Below, in pieces: positions 7,515 to 15,751 of a stretch of 57,657 bases of DNA. The stretch is from an uncultured Prevotellaceae bacterium. Lineage in GTDB: Bacteria > Bacteroidota > Bacteroidia > Bacteroidales > Bacteroidaceae. The notes beneath the pieces are model-generated. The model had not been told where the DNA came from and did not search any database. It worked only from the letters and a program-made list of their open reading frames with translations. The stretch spans positions 1 through 57,657 of the forward strand of contig CAMJFC010000012.1 in the NCBI GenBank assembly GCA_946404865.1. Reading direction: 5' to 3'. Each line of letters opens with the position of its first letter. Within the stretch, counting starts at the first letter, position 1. Position numbers and translations under genes: made by a program.

Positions 7515-8975
7515 ATGGAAAAGTCAATTGTAGGTCGTGAAAAAGAGATGATGGAACTGAAGAAATATCTTTCTTCGGAACAATCTGAGTTTATAGCTGT
7601 CTATGGAAGAAGACGAGTTGGCAAGACATATCTTATCAAGGAACTTTTGGAGGGTCAATTCTGCTTTAGGATGACAGGAAAGGAGGATGCCCGCCTTGGA
7701 GAGCAGCTGCTGATTTTCTCGTATGCGCTATCGGATTTCTTTGATGATAACCGTGTACCACAGAATTGGACAGAGGCATTTCACATGCTCTCTAAAAATA
7801 TCGAGAAACAAGGAAGTGGCGCAAAAATCATCTTCATTGACGAACTTCCTTGGCTTGACACGCAGAAATCCAGATTCCTTGGGGCATTGGAATATTTCTG
7901 GAACAACTGGGCATACTATCGGAAGGACATAAAACTAATCGTCTGTGGTTCTGCCACCTCATGGATGCTGAATAAACTGATTAATTCCAGGGGAGGGCTA
8001 CATAACCGAGTAACTCACAAAATGCTGATTTCCCCATTTTGTCTTGAAGAAATGGAGCAATACTTCCAAAGCAGAGGCTTCAACTATGAGCGTCCAGAAA
8101 TGATAGACTGCTACATGGCTGTGGGTGGTGTTGCCTACTATTTATCATTGTTTGACAAAGACAAAAGCGTGGCAGAAAATATTAATAGCCTATGCTTTAC
8201 CAACGGTGGAGAACTGGCAGATGAGTTTTACAGACTCTACAAATCGCTATTCAAAAAGGCAGAGAACCATATAGCAGTTATAAATGCACTTAGTAGTGCC
8301 CGAAAAGGCATGACCCGTCTTGAGTTAATCAACAAAACTAAACTACTAAATAATGGCAATTTCACCACATTGCTCAAAGAATTGGAAACATGTGAATTCA
8401 TACGTTCATACTACCCATTCGGCAAAGAAAAGAAGAATAAGATGTATCAACTAACAGACCAATTCTCTCTCTTCTATCTTCACTTTATGAAGGATAAGAG
8501 TAATGTCGGAAAGAACTATTGGCTCCAGAAGATAGGAACGCCCGAATATGCTGCATGGTCTGGCTATTCTTTTGAGACGGTATGCCTGCATCATATCGAA
8601 CAAATCGTTAACGCTTTGGGCATCAACGGAATCTTCTATTCGCCATGTTCATGGTTTTACCGTCCATCAGAATCAATTCTTAATGATGTTGATGCAGATG
8701 ACGACATGAAGACTGGTGGTCAGATTGACTTGCTTATAGATCGAAACGACAAAACTGTAAGCGTATGTGAAATGAAATATGCAAGTGGAGAATACGAGAT
8801 AACAAAAGCCTATGCCAGCCATGTAGAGCAAAGACTCCGTACGTTTAGGAAGGTTACATCCACCAAGAAATCTTTTTCAATAGTTTATGTTACACCTTTC
8901 GGGCTTCATAACAATATGTACGCAAGAAAAGTCAATAAACAGATAACGGCAGACGATTTATTCAGCAAAATATGA
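7515..8975 (+). CDS. AAA ATPase with C-terminal DUF234 nuclease-like domain
   Basis: ATPase of the archaeal-ATPase/DUF234 group (486 aa). The N-terminal domain has Walker A GRRRVGKT (residues 31-38) and Walker B IIFIDELPW (D109, E110). A sensor-like GSATSWM follows. The middle (about 255-320) is a winged helix (ARKGMTRLELINKTKLLNNG). The C-terminal DUF234 domain contains D405 and E419-x-K421 (GGQIDLLID and VCEMKYA), an arrangement like the PD-(D/E)xK nuclease fold. Members are common in Bacteroidetes and archaea, often near mobile or defence genes, and their role is poorly known. The promoter carries three inverted or direct repeats, and the winged helix makes autoregulation plausible (inference). 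It is divergent from the methyltransferase operon and clearly AT-rich. Confidence 0.9.
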   Translation: MEKSIVGREKEMMELKKYLSSEQSEFIAVYGRRRVGKTYLIKELLEGQFCFRMTGKEDARLGEQLLIFSYALSDFFDDNRVPQNWTEAFHMLSKNIEKQGSGAKIIFIDELPWLDTQKSRFLGALEYFWNNWAYYRKDIKLIVCGSATSWMLNKLINSRGGLHNRVTHKMLISPFCLEEMEQYFQSRGFNYERPEMIDCYMAVGGVAYYLSLFDKDKSVAENINSLCFTNGGELADEFYRLYKSLFKKAENHIAVINALSSARKGMTRLELINKTKLLNNGNFTTLLKELETCEFIRSYYPFGKEKKNKMYQLTDQFSLFYLHFMKDKSNVGKNYWLQKIGTPEYAAWSGYSFETVCLHHIEQIVNALGINGIFYSPCSWFYRPSESILNDVDADDDMKTGGQIDLLIDRNDKTVSVCEMKYASGEYEITKAYASHVEQRLRTFRKVTSTKKSFSIVYVTPFGLHNNMYARKVNKQITADDLFSKI

Positions 8976-9039
8976 CAGCGTTTATGCTGAAGCGTGGCAA
9001 AATCCGATAGGTGATGATTTCGGTGATTGGCAATCGTCG

Positions 9040-10071
9040 CTATTCGCACCTGATGACAATGGTTTTAAACCAGTCGGAGAGGACACCCCCGTATTGGTTT
9101 TGAGAATCTGAGATGAGGAGGATGACTTGGTCGCCATTGTCCAGTTGCGGTCCGAGGCACATCCCTTCGTAATTAGCGATTGACTGGTCGAAAAGACTCA
9201 AATGCGTGCGCCACTCGCACAATATCGATTTGTCAAGCACCTTTTTGTCATCCCACGGGGAGCCTGTCTGCACCTTGTCTTTCTTTTGGGGAAAGACCAC
9301 ATAGATTTTATTATTGACAAAAGCACCGAGTTTGGAACTTGGCACATAAAACTCCCTTTCAAGCACGAGCAGACGACCGTCGTCGAGCGCGGTGAGCGCA
9401 CTGCACCCCATCGCATATCTGTTCGTTTTCTTCTTTGCGATAGGAGCATCCATCCGATAGAAATATTGCCCTGCGGGCGACAGGTTTTCGTCAAATGCTT
9501 GCAGTCTGAGTTTGTTTTTCACTTGATTGCCGGCCGTAGCCTGTTGACCGTCATTTTTGAGCGTGCTCTCCGTCGTCGCCCAGAACGTGTGCGTCTGTTC
9601 ATTGTAAGTGACAGCCTCCACCCCGTATCTGTTGCCAGCGGCGAGGAAAGCCTTCGGCATTTTCAGTTTTCTGCCCGTTCTTTTCCCGTTCAAGTCATAC
9701 TCCAATGCCTGATTGTCAGCCTCGCCGGTGATGAAAAGCGTCTTAGAAGAAGCGACATAGACGATATCTTCGGCATCCCGGCCTTCAGCTTGGCCAAAGA
9801 CCGACTGTTTCAGTTTGACATCCTTGATTTTCCCCGTTTTGGAGTCTATATCAATGGTGAAAATAAAGAAACCATCCTTCGCTTTGTCCGTCACCACCGC
9901 ATAGTCGTTCTCCCCCACCCTTGTGATGCCGCTGTAGTTGCCCGCCGGAACCGTCTCATCAAACGAGAGTTGCCGGTGCACCTTCACCAATTGGGGTTGA
10001 GCGACCGCCATCGTGACGCCACAAAGGGCGACGAAGAAGGCGATGAAGAGCAAGGAAAAGAATCTTCTCAT
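9040..10071 (-). CDS. Secreted esterase-like / phytase-like protein
   Basis: A signal peptide (residues 1-24, ending AVAQ) is followed by a protein of the 'esterase-like activity of phytase' family, a predicted beta-propeller. Recognisable parts are the opening NYSGITRVGENDYAVVTDK, the block GRDAEDIVYVASSKTLFITGE, NRYGVEAVTYNEQTHTFWATTES and SIANYEGMCLGPQLDNG near the end. Members are exported and thought to hydrolyse phosphate or carboxyl esters; substrate unknown. It lies 2 bp downstream of the metallo-beta-lactamase-fold gene, so the two share a transcript. The 64-bp gap to the convergent ATPase gene shows no clear terminator. Confidence 0.85.
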   Translation of the reverse strand: MRRFFSLLFIAFFVALCGVTMAVAQPQLVKVHRQLSFDETVPAGNYSGITRVGENDYAVVTDKAKDGFFIFTIDIDSKTGKIKDVKLKQSVFGQAEGRDAEDIVYVASSKTLFITGEADNQALEYDLNGKRTGRKLKMPKAFLAAGNRYGVEAVTYNEQTHTFWATTESTLKNDGQQATAGNQVKNKLRLQAFDENLSPAGQYFYRMDAPIAKKKTNRYAMGCSALTALDDGRLLVLEREFYVPSSKLGAFVNNKIYVVFPQKKDKVQTGSPWDDKKVLDKSILCEWRTHLSLFDQSIANYEGMCLGPQLDNGDQVILLISDSQNQYGGVLSDWFKTIVIRCE

Positions 10072-10073
10072 GA

Positions 10074-10877
10074 TTATATCAATTCAAAGGGGCCGGTGGG
10101 ATTATTTCTTTTCAGCACATCGAGTTTGAAGTCAACCCCGACAATGATACCGTGTTGGCGCAACGTGTGTTCCACGGTGATGCGCGCCAACTCCGGGTGG
10201 TTGTTCTCTTCGCTGAGGTGGCACAGCCACACCTGCCGCAGCGAAGGCGTCGCATTTTCGACAAGCGCCTGCGCACAGTCGGTGTTCGACAAGTGTCCTT
10301 CAGCACCGCTGATGCGCTGTTTCAGGTAATAGGGATAGTTGCCGCCTAACAGCATTTCCACATCGTGATTGGCCTCAATGACAAGGTAGTTAGCCCTGCC
10401 GATGAGTTCTTTCATTTCATCGGTCACATGACCCACATCCGTCATCAGACAGAACTTGACATCATCGTACGTGATGAAGAACCCCACGTTGTCATTGCTG
10501 TCGTGCGGCACGTAGAAAGGAGTCACCTGGAAGTCGCCGAGTTGAATCGTTTTGTTTTTCTCAATGTTTTTAGCATCAGCCCCGTCGATTTTGAGTCTGA
10601 CGCAATAGTTGTTGTTGATGCCTCGGTGAACCTCCTTCGTCGCATAGACCGGCACATGCAGTTCCCGGCTCAAGGAGCCCACAGACTTGACATGGTCGGC
10701 ATGGTCGTGCGTGATGAGGATATGATGTATTTTGCTCATAGACAGCCCGTACATAGAGAATTGCTTTTTGAGCGTCCTCACCCCTACACCGGCGTCGATG
10801 AGTAGAGCATCGGTGGGAGAAAATAAGAGGTAGCAATTACCGCTGCTTCCGCTGCCAAAAGAGAAGAATTTCAGCAT
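10074..10877 (-). CDS. Metallo-beta-lactamase-fold hydrolase (YycJ/WalJ-like)
   Basis: Cytoplasmic metal-dependent hydrolase (267 aa). The zinc motif HxHxDH is intact: H57, H59, D61 and H62 in ITHDHADHVKSV. The N-terminus FFSFGSGSSGNCYLL matches the YycJ/WalJ group, whose members are predicted nucleases acting on DNA; in Firmicutes this group is tied to the WalRK regulon and to DNA repair. Further metal ligands are likely in LMTDVGHVTDE and LCHLSEENNHPE. A minus-strand -7 box (TACTTTTG, 10895-10902) lies just upstream, giving a very short leader. The downstream gene at 9040 is 2 bp away. Confidence 0.9.
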   Translation of the reverse strand: MLKFFSFGSGSSGNCYLLFSPTDALLIDAGVGVRTLKKQFSMYGLSMSKIHHILITHDHADHVKSVGSLSRELHVPVYATKEVHRGINNNYCVRLKIDGADAKNIEKNKTIQLGDFQVTPFYVPHDSNDNVGFFITYDDVKFCLMTDVGHVTDEMKELIGRANYLVIEANHDVEMLLGGNYPYYLKQRISGAEGHLSNTDCAQALVENATPSLRQVWLCHLSEENNHPELARITVEHTLRQHGIIVGVDFKLDVLKRNNPTGPFELI

Positions 10878-10894
10878 GGTTTGTATATTTCATG

Positions 10895-10902
10895 CAAAAG
10901 TA
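10895..10902 (-). promoter_or_regulatory. -7 box TACTTTTG for the MBL-fold hydrolase
   Basis: On the minus strand TACTTTTG fits TAnnTTTG and lies 17 nt before the start codon at 10877, implying a leader of about 10 nt. Confidence 0.5.
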
Positions 10903-10977
10903 CGTAATTTTTTCCTAATATGCGTGCTGAATTATGTTTTTTTAAATGACCGAGCCATAAATTTGCTTTTTAATCAT

Positions 10978-10985
10978 TACCTTTG
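10978..10985 (+). promoter_or_regulatory. -7 box TACCTTTG for the small lipoprotein
   Basis: TACCTTTG lies 40 nt before the ATG at 11026. This supports the internal start at 11026 over the in-frame ATG at 10876, which would lie upstream of the promoter. Confidence 0.55.
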
Positions 10986-11025
10986 CATCAGTTTATCATT
11001 ATGTGTCACACAAACCACTCCGACA

Positions 11026-11490
11026 ATGAAAAAAGGAATCATCATATTTTTAGGATTATTTTTGCTGTTGTGTCCCTCGTGCGACCGCGCCACCCATTCC
11101 TCGTCCTCATCCGGTGCTGAAAATGTGGTGGAGAATTTCTGCGAGTCGTATTTCAGTCTTCATTTTGCCGATGCGATAACCTATTGCACGGAAAGTTCCA
11201 AGAAATGGCTGACCTTCGCTGCGAGCAACATCCATGAGAGCGATTTGGAAGTGCTCCGCTCGAGCGACAGCGACCTGTCGGTCCGTGTCATGGAATTGCA
11301 GGCAGCCCCGACCGACAGCACAGGTTTTGCGATGGTGCGCGTGCGCAATTACCTCTGCGCCGACCGCATTGATGCCCCTTCGACAATTGCAGAAGAAGGT
11401 TTTTTCCGCATTGACTTGGAAAAGCATGCCGGCAAGTGGCAGGTTAGAATGGCAGGCCCACTGCAAAGTGAAAAGCAAAATCCCGACTGA
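11026..11490 (+). CDS. Small lipoprotein, NTF2-like (DUF4878-type)
   Basis: Begins MKKGIIIFLGLFLLLCPSC, a lipoprotein signal peptide with the acylated cysteine at residue 19. The mature part (about 135 aa) looks like an NTF2/SnoaL-type cone fold, as in DUF4878 lipoproteins: VVENFCESYFSLHFADAITYC, a central strand region, and a closing strand with KWQVRMAGPL. No enzyme motif is visible. The start at 11026 is chosen for the signal peptide and because a -7 box lies at 10978-10985; the frame is open further upstream. The last 47 bp overlap the 3' end of the convergent tamL-like gene, so the two mRNAs are complementary at their ends. Confidence 0.75.
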   Translation: MKKGIIIFLGLFLLLCPSCDRATHSSSSSGAENVVENFCESYFSLHFADAITYCTESSKKWLTFAASNIHESDLEVLRSSDSDLSVRVMELQAAPTDSTGFAMVRVRNYLCADRIDAPSTIAEEGFFRIDLEKHAGKWQVRMAGPLQSEKQNPD

Positions 11491-13669
11491 GTTTCGGGTA
11501 AGCGATGGGATAATGATCCTTTTTGTCATCGTAAGCCGGGTTGACCGCTTTCATGCCCATATCAAAGCGTAGGATGAAATAATCGAAATTGAGGCGCAGT
11601 CCCAGTCCGTACGACACCGCCAGTTGCTTATAAAACTCATTGAATTTGAATTGTCCACCGGGTTGGTCATTGTATTCACGCAATGTCCATATATTTCCCG
11701 CGTCGATGAACACCGCCCCGTTGATTTTCCAGAAGAGGAACGTCCTGTACTCCATATTCAGGTCGAGTCGCATGTCGCCCGTCTGGTTGATGAAGTCGAT
11801 GGCACCGTTGTGCCCCTTGTATTTACCGGGTCCGAGTCTTCTGACGCTCCATCCCCTGACCGAGTTGGCACCGCCAGAGAAATACCGTTTTTCGAACGGC
11901 AGCATACTGCTGTTGCCGTAGGGGTAAGCGATGCCGAAGCCGGCGTGCAGCACGAGCGAGTTGTGTTCATCGAAGACGAACGCCTTCGTATAGTCGAAGT
12001 CGCCTTTGATATATTGGGCGTAGGCTATATTAAATAAGGTGTATTGCCCGTTGTCGTTTTTGCTGAACTTGAACATCGACGCGGCTGCATTGAGCACATT
12101 ACCCGCCGTTTCGATGTTCGCCCTGACAGCGTGCGACCCTTTGGTGAAAGACCATCCGAAACCGATTCGCATGACAAACAGGTCCTCGTAGTTGTATCTG
12201 AGGATGGCGTTTCGTGTCGTCGCATCATCGAGATAATCGGTTTTAAACGTGGCCGAGATCCACGGCATATAGATGTAGTTGAGGTCGATGAGGTCGAGTT
12301 TGTAATTGACGTTTCGCCCTGTGTCCGTCCACCTGTATCGCCATGCGGCCGAGAAGAGGCGGCGGTGAAATTCCGGTCTGTTTTGCAGGTTATAACCGAG
12401 CGACAGTTCCGACGTGGCAAAATTTTTCCTGAGAAAACGTTTCGACAAGAAAGGTGCCACGAACCGCGGGAATTGGAGTTTCGCCTCCGCCCCGTATTCG
12501 ATATAATTCTCGTTGGAGTAGCCCTCGAGTCCGGTGATGGCCTCATAGGCTGCCCTCAGTTGCACCGTCATCAATTCCGACCCGTGGAAGAGGTTTCTGT
12601 TTTGGTACGACAAGGTGGCCGCAGCCCCGAGGTCGCCGGCTGTGTTCGTGCCTTCCGGTGCGAACGAGAGTGTATGAGGTTTGTTGGTGCCCACGATGAC
12701 ATCGCAGTCGATGAGTGCCGAGTCCTCCATCTCGTGGAGTCGGATGTTGGTGTATTTGACTGCCGAAAGCCGTGCGAAGTTATTATACGTCTTTTGTATG
12801 TTCTGCGCCTGGTAGAGATCGCCCGGAAGCAGTTCCGACGCATTTTCGAGCACCGACGGGCGCAGGTGCAGCGGTTCGTCGGTGTTGCTGAGGAAATTCA
12901 CCTTGCCGATGTGATATTCCGTATGATTCCGCTCGGGCGCACGGTTGCTCTCCTTGTACTTGAGCAGGTGCAAGGTAAGGTCCACGTTGTATCCGTTTTT
13001 GACCGTATCGGCGGTAAACTGGATGAACTCTTTGTTGAACCGGTAGTAGCCGTTGTTATTGAGCAGTGACGCTATACGTTTCCGCTCCGCGTCCAACCCG
13101 TTGACCGTGAATCTGTTACCGGGCTTCAGTGTCCATGACGATGACTCTTGGGCCGCTAACAGTCGTTGGATGGCCGTGTCCTGGATGTCGTAATCCACCC
13201 TGCCGATAAAGTAAGGGCGCCCCGGGTGCAACCGATACACATCCGTTATCTTCTTCCCGTCGATCACCGTGTGGTGCGACACGGTAGAAGCCATATAGCC
13301 CCGGTTTTGCATCGCCACCCTCAGGTCATTGACCGTCATCGCCGCCTGGAGGGAGTCGTAAATGACTGGCGCCTCACCCATTTTTTTGAGTGTGCGGTTG
13401 ATCCACTTCGTGGAGTCGCGCCCGGCCAGCGAGTAAGTGGCCAAAGGGATTTTGAAGAGCGAGAACCACTTCCCGTTGGGTTTTTGTCGTACGTAGGGCT
13501 GCAGTTCGGCGGCGTTGAAGTCTTCCTGGTCGGCCTCAACGACCACCTTCTTCAGCAGGTATTGCCCGTCGGGCACATACTTGGTGGTAGAGCACGCGGC
13601 AACACAGACGACAGCTATAGCAGCCGCCATCCCCCGGCAGAGATGCGAGAAAGTGTTTCTATACGCCAT
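11444..13669 (-). CDS. tamL: TamL-type BamA/TamA-family outer membrane lipoprotein
   Basis: Omp85-family protein (741 aa) of the Bacteroidetes TamL type. It has a lipoprotein signal ending AACSTTKYVPDGQYLL (C26), then POTRA-like domains (about 40-390), then a 16-strand barrel region (about 390-741). Barrel features are KRYFSGGANSVRGW (the conserved loop-6 region with the R-G-W core), a run of aromatic-ended strands, and terminal FAVGLPF. TamL works with TamB in envelope biogenesis and outer-membrane insertion. tamB is not seen in this window. The gene lies 24 bp downstream of the MaoC gene on the same strand and its 3' end overlaps the convergent lipoprotein gene. Confidence 0.88.
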   Translation of the reverse strand: MAYRNTFSHLCRGMAAAIAVVCVAACSTTKYVPDGQYLLKKVVVEADQEDFNAAELQPYVRQKPNGKWFSLFKIPLATYSLAGRDSTKWINRTLKKMGEAPVIYDSLQAAMTVNDLRVAMQNRGYMASTVSHHTVIDGKKITDVYRLHPGRPYFIGRVDYDIQDTAIQRLLAAQESSSWTLKPGNRFTVNGLDAERKRIASLLNNNGYYRFNKEFIQFTADTVKNGYNVDLTLHLLKYKESNRAPERNHTEYHIGKVNFLSNTDEPLHLRPSVLENASELLPGDLYQAQNIQKTYNNFARLSAVKYTNIRLHEMEDSALIDCDVIVGTNKPHTLSFAPEGTNTAGDLGAAATLSYQNRNLFHGSELMTVQLRAAYEAITGLEGYSNENYIEYGAEAKLQFPRFVAPFLSKRFLRKNFATSELSLGYNLQNRPEFHRRLFSAAWRYRWTDTGRNVNYKLDLIDLNYIYMPWISATFKTDYLDDATTRNAILRYNYEDLFVMRIGFGWSFTKGSHAVRANIETAGNVLNAAASMFKFSKNDNGQYTLFNIAYAQYIKGDFDYTKAFVFDEHNSLVLHAGFGIAYPYGNSSMLPFEKRYFSGGANSVRGWSVRRLGPGKYKGHNGAIDFINQTGDMRLDLNMEYRTFLFWKINGAVFIDAGNIWTLREYNDQPGGQFKFNEFYKQLAVSYGLGLRLNFDYFILRFDMGMKAVNPAYDDKKDHYPIAYPKLSRDFAFHFAVGLPF

Positions 13670-13693
13670 GTGCGCGGTTCAACGCCGAATCTA

Positions 13694-14158
13694 TCAGTTG
13701 AAATAATAGAGGAATGTGGCTATTCCTTCGAGAGCGGGTTTCCGCTGTCCCTCTATTTCAATTTTGAAGTCTATCTCCGTCTTGCAGATGCCTCTGAGGT
13801 TCGCGATACTGTGCAATTTGGTGCAAAGTCTGACTTTCGAGCCCGTGATGACGGGTTGTCCGAACCGCATTTTGTCCATGCCATAATTGACCAGCATCTT
13901 GATGTTGCGCACCTCGATAATCTGGTCCCACATATAGGGGAGCAGCGAGAGTGTGAGATAACCGTGTGCGATGGTGCTGTGGTACTGACTTTCCTTTTGT
14001 GCCCGTTCCACGTCCACGTGAATCCACTGGTGGTCAAGGGTGGCATCCGCGAAGAGGTTGATACGGTCTTGATTGACCTCGAGCCATTCGGAGCATCCGA
14101 GGTCTTCGCCGAGATGAGCGGCGAACTCGTCGTAGGAATTGATGATGAGTTTTTCCAT
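13694..14158 (-). CDS. MaoC-family dehydratase
   Basis: Hot-dog-fold (R)-specific enoyl-CoA hydratase of the MaoC family (154 aa). The catalytic pair is D42 and H47 in LDHQWIHVD, followed by the conserved IAHGYLTLSLLP. It would add water to trans-2-enoyl-CoA or a related acyl thioester in the cytoplasm. It sits downstream of a phosphate acyltransferase gene, a pairing often seen in Bacteroidetes and sometimes fused into one protein. The leader region between the two genes is almost entirely a degenerate 7-bp tandem repeat. tamL follows 24 bp downstream. Confidence 0.88.
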   Translation of the reverse strand: MEKLIINSYDEFAAHLGEDLGCSEWLEVNQDRINLFADATLDHQWIHVDVERAQKESQYHSTIAHGYLTLSLLPYMWDQIIEVRNIKMLVNYGMDKMRFGQPVITGSKVRLCTKLHSIANLRGICKTEIDFKIEIEGQRKPALEGIATFLYYFN

Positions 14159-14165
14159 TGTTTAA

Positions 14166-14270
14166 GGGGTAAGGGGTATGGGGTGAGAGGTATGAGGTAT
14201 GAGGTATGAGGTGAGAAGTAAGGGGTAAGAGGTAAGAGGTAAGAGGTAAGAGGTGAAAGGTGAGAATTGA
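14166..14270. repeat. Tandem heptamer repeat, 15 units of G(A/G)GGT(A/G)(A/T)
   Basis: Fifteen imperfect 7-bp units in a row, without a break in phase, such as GGGGTAA, GAGGTAT and GAGGTAA. They fill nearly the whole gap between the acyltransferase stop codon and the MaoC start codon. On the transcribed strand the unit reads TTACCTC. The repeat ends 7 nt from the MaoC start codon, so it sits where the ribosome would bind. Confidence 0.9.
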
Positions 14271-14272
14271 TG

Positions 14273-15181
14273 TTATGCGATGGAGGCAGCAGCGGCGAGG
14301 CTATAGAATTTCGACTCTTTGCTGTCGCCTCTGGAGGCGAGGACCACAGGTGCGAGCGGTCCCTGCAAGATGCCAGCCGTATCGGCGCCCGCGAGGAACG
14401 TGATGGTTTTGTAGAACACATTACCTGCCTCGATATCAGGGAAGATGAGCACATCGGCCTCGCCGTTGAGGGGCGATTGGATGCCTTTCTTCTCCAGGCT
14501 GTGCTGATCGAGTGACGTCTTGAGGTCGAGTGGTCCGTCAACGACACAGTCGCCGAACGCCCCTTGTTGCGCCATGTCGATGATGTCTTTGTAACCGACC
14601 GTGAAGGGGAACGCCTTCTCACTTACTTTTTCGGAGCAGTGGATGAGCGCAACTTTAGGAGAAGTGATGCCTAAGGCATGGCAGAGCGAAACCGTATATT
14701 TGACTTGTTCCACCCGTTGCTCCTGTGTAGGATAAGGAATGACAGCGGCATCGGAGAAGATGAGCAGTTTGTGATATTGCGCCATTTGTGCCACCGTGAC
14801 ATGGGTGAGCACCCTTCCTTTGGGCAGGATACCCGTCTCTTTATTAAGAACCGCCTTGAGCAGGTTGTCGGTATTGATCATCCCCTTCATAAGGATATCC
14901 GCCTTTCCCTCCCTGACGAGAGCCACGGCTTTGGCGGCCGCGTCATCGGGGCCATCGGCATCCACGTATGAGATATGCTGCGCATACTTCATGGCCCCCT
15001 CTGTCGATTCTATCTGGGGTCTGCAGCCCACGAACACCGCATCGATGATATTGGCCTCGAGAGCCATGAAGACGGCGCCTTGCGTGGAATCGTCGGAAGC
15101 GCACACCACAGCCACTTTTTTACGTTGACCGCTGTTGGCCAGATGCGCGATCAAGTCATTGAAATTCTTTATACTTTCCAT
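14273..15181 (-). CDS. Phosphate acetyl/butyryltransferase family protein
   Basis: Member of the Pta/Ptb family (302 aa from the chosen start). Recognisable blocks: KKVAVVCASDDSTQGAV, VFVGCRPQIEST, ADILMKGMINTDNLLKAVLN, LTHVTVAQM, and the C-terminal ADVLIFPDIEAGNVFYKTI with GILQGPLAPVVLASRGDS. It would swap acyl groups between CoA and phosphate. Length and context with MaoC favour a phosphate butyryltransferase-like enzyme over acetate-specific Pta. I chose MESIKNF (15181) because the -7 box at 15212-15219 places the transcription start close to the alternative ATG at 15202; longer in-frame starts would lie upstream of the promoter. Followed by MaoC and tamL in the same direction. Confidence 0.88.
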   Translation of the reverse strand: MESIKNFNDLIAHLANSGQRKKVAVVCASDDSTQGAVFMALEANIIDAVFVGCRPQIESTEGAMKYAQHISYVDADGPDDAAAKAVALVREGKADILMKGMINTDNLLKAVLNKETGILPKGRVLTHVTVAQMAQYHKLLIFSDAAVIPYPTQEQRVEQVKYTVSLCHALGITSPKVALIHCSEKVSEKAFPFTVGYKDIIDMAQQGAFGDCVVDGPLDLKTSLDQHSLEKKGIQSPLNGEADVLIFPDIEAGNVFYKTITFLAGADTAGILQGPLAPVVLASRGDSKESKFYSLAAAASIA

Positions 15182-15211
15182 CTTTTCGATATTAGTTGAC
15201 ATTTCAATCGG

Positions 15212-15219
15212 CAAAGGTA
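15212..15219 (-). promoter_or_regulatory. -7 box TACCTTTG for the acyltransferase-MaoC genes
   Basis: On the minus strand TACCTTTG lies 30 nt before the chosen start codon at 15181, giving a leader of about 20-25 nt. Confidence 0.55.
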
Positions 15220-15751
15220 CGAAAAAGGCACGAAAAAAAAGAAAAAAAGATTCTTTTTCATCGTTTGAGTGTTTGGACAATAGTTTTAGGAATGGCATTT
15301 GTCGCAGCGCGGTGAGCGTAGCGAACATAAACAATCGCAACTTTGTTGCGTAGATATAGATGCCGGCCCTTTGATGGGCCGAGCATACCTTAGTGACAGA
15401 GCGACGGGTAGGAGCGGTTAAGTCTCTTCCCAAGGATTGGGGAGAGATTTAGAGAGGGGTTGGAAGCCCTCCCATGGGAGGGTTGGGTGGGGAAAAATAG
15501 AATGTTGAATTTGGAATGTTGAATGACGAATAATCGCCTGCGGCGATGAAGAATGATTAAATGTGGAATTGGCAAAAAGATTGTTGAGTGACGAATGACG
15601 AATGATCGCCAGCGGCGATGAAGAATTGTTGACGAGTTGTTGAGGTCTATGACCGAAAAATTTTGAATTGGTCGTTCTACGGCCGAGGAGGAATAGGGGA
15701 AGCATGGTATCTACGCCCCTCCCTCGGGAGGGGACGGGGGTGGGGCTAGGG
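15220..15751. repeat. Gene-free gap with GC-rich repeats and two small palindromic repeats
   Basis: No supportable gene. The GC-rich dispersed repeat appears at 15419-15495 and 15713-15748 (CCCCTCCCTCGGGAGGGG). Two copies of a second repeat carry the palindromes ATCGCCTGCGGCGAT (15533-15547) and ATCGCCAGCGGCGAT (15605-15619), each flanked by GAATGACGAAT- and GAAGAAT-type sequence, in direct orientation about 72 bp apart. These look like REP-type elements. 15220-15418 shows nothing notable. Confidence 0.7.

Noticed and set aside
9202..10329. Long plus-strand open frame of 375 codons
   Set aside because: Antisense to the esterase-like and MBL-fold genes, both of which have clear family motifs.
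10876..11025. Longer N-terminus for the small lipoprotein
   Set aside because: It would start upstream of the -7 box and would bury the lipoprotein signal peptide 50 residues in.
12044..13069. Long plus-strand open frame of 341 codons
   Set aside because: Antisense to the well-supported tamL-like gene; composition is that of a shadow frame and no family is recognisable.
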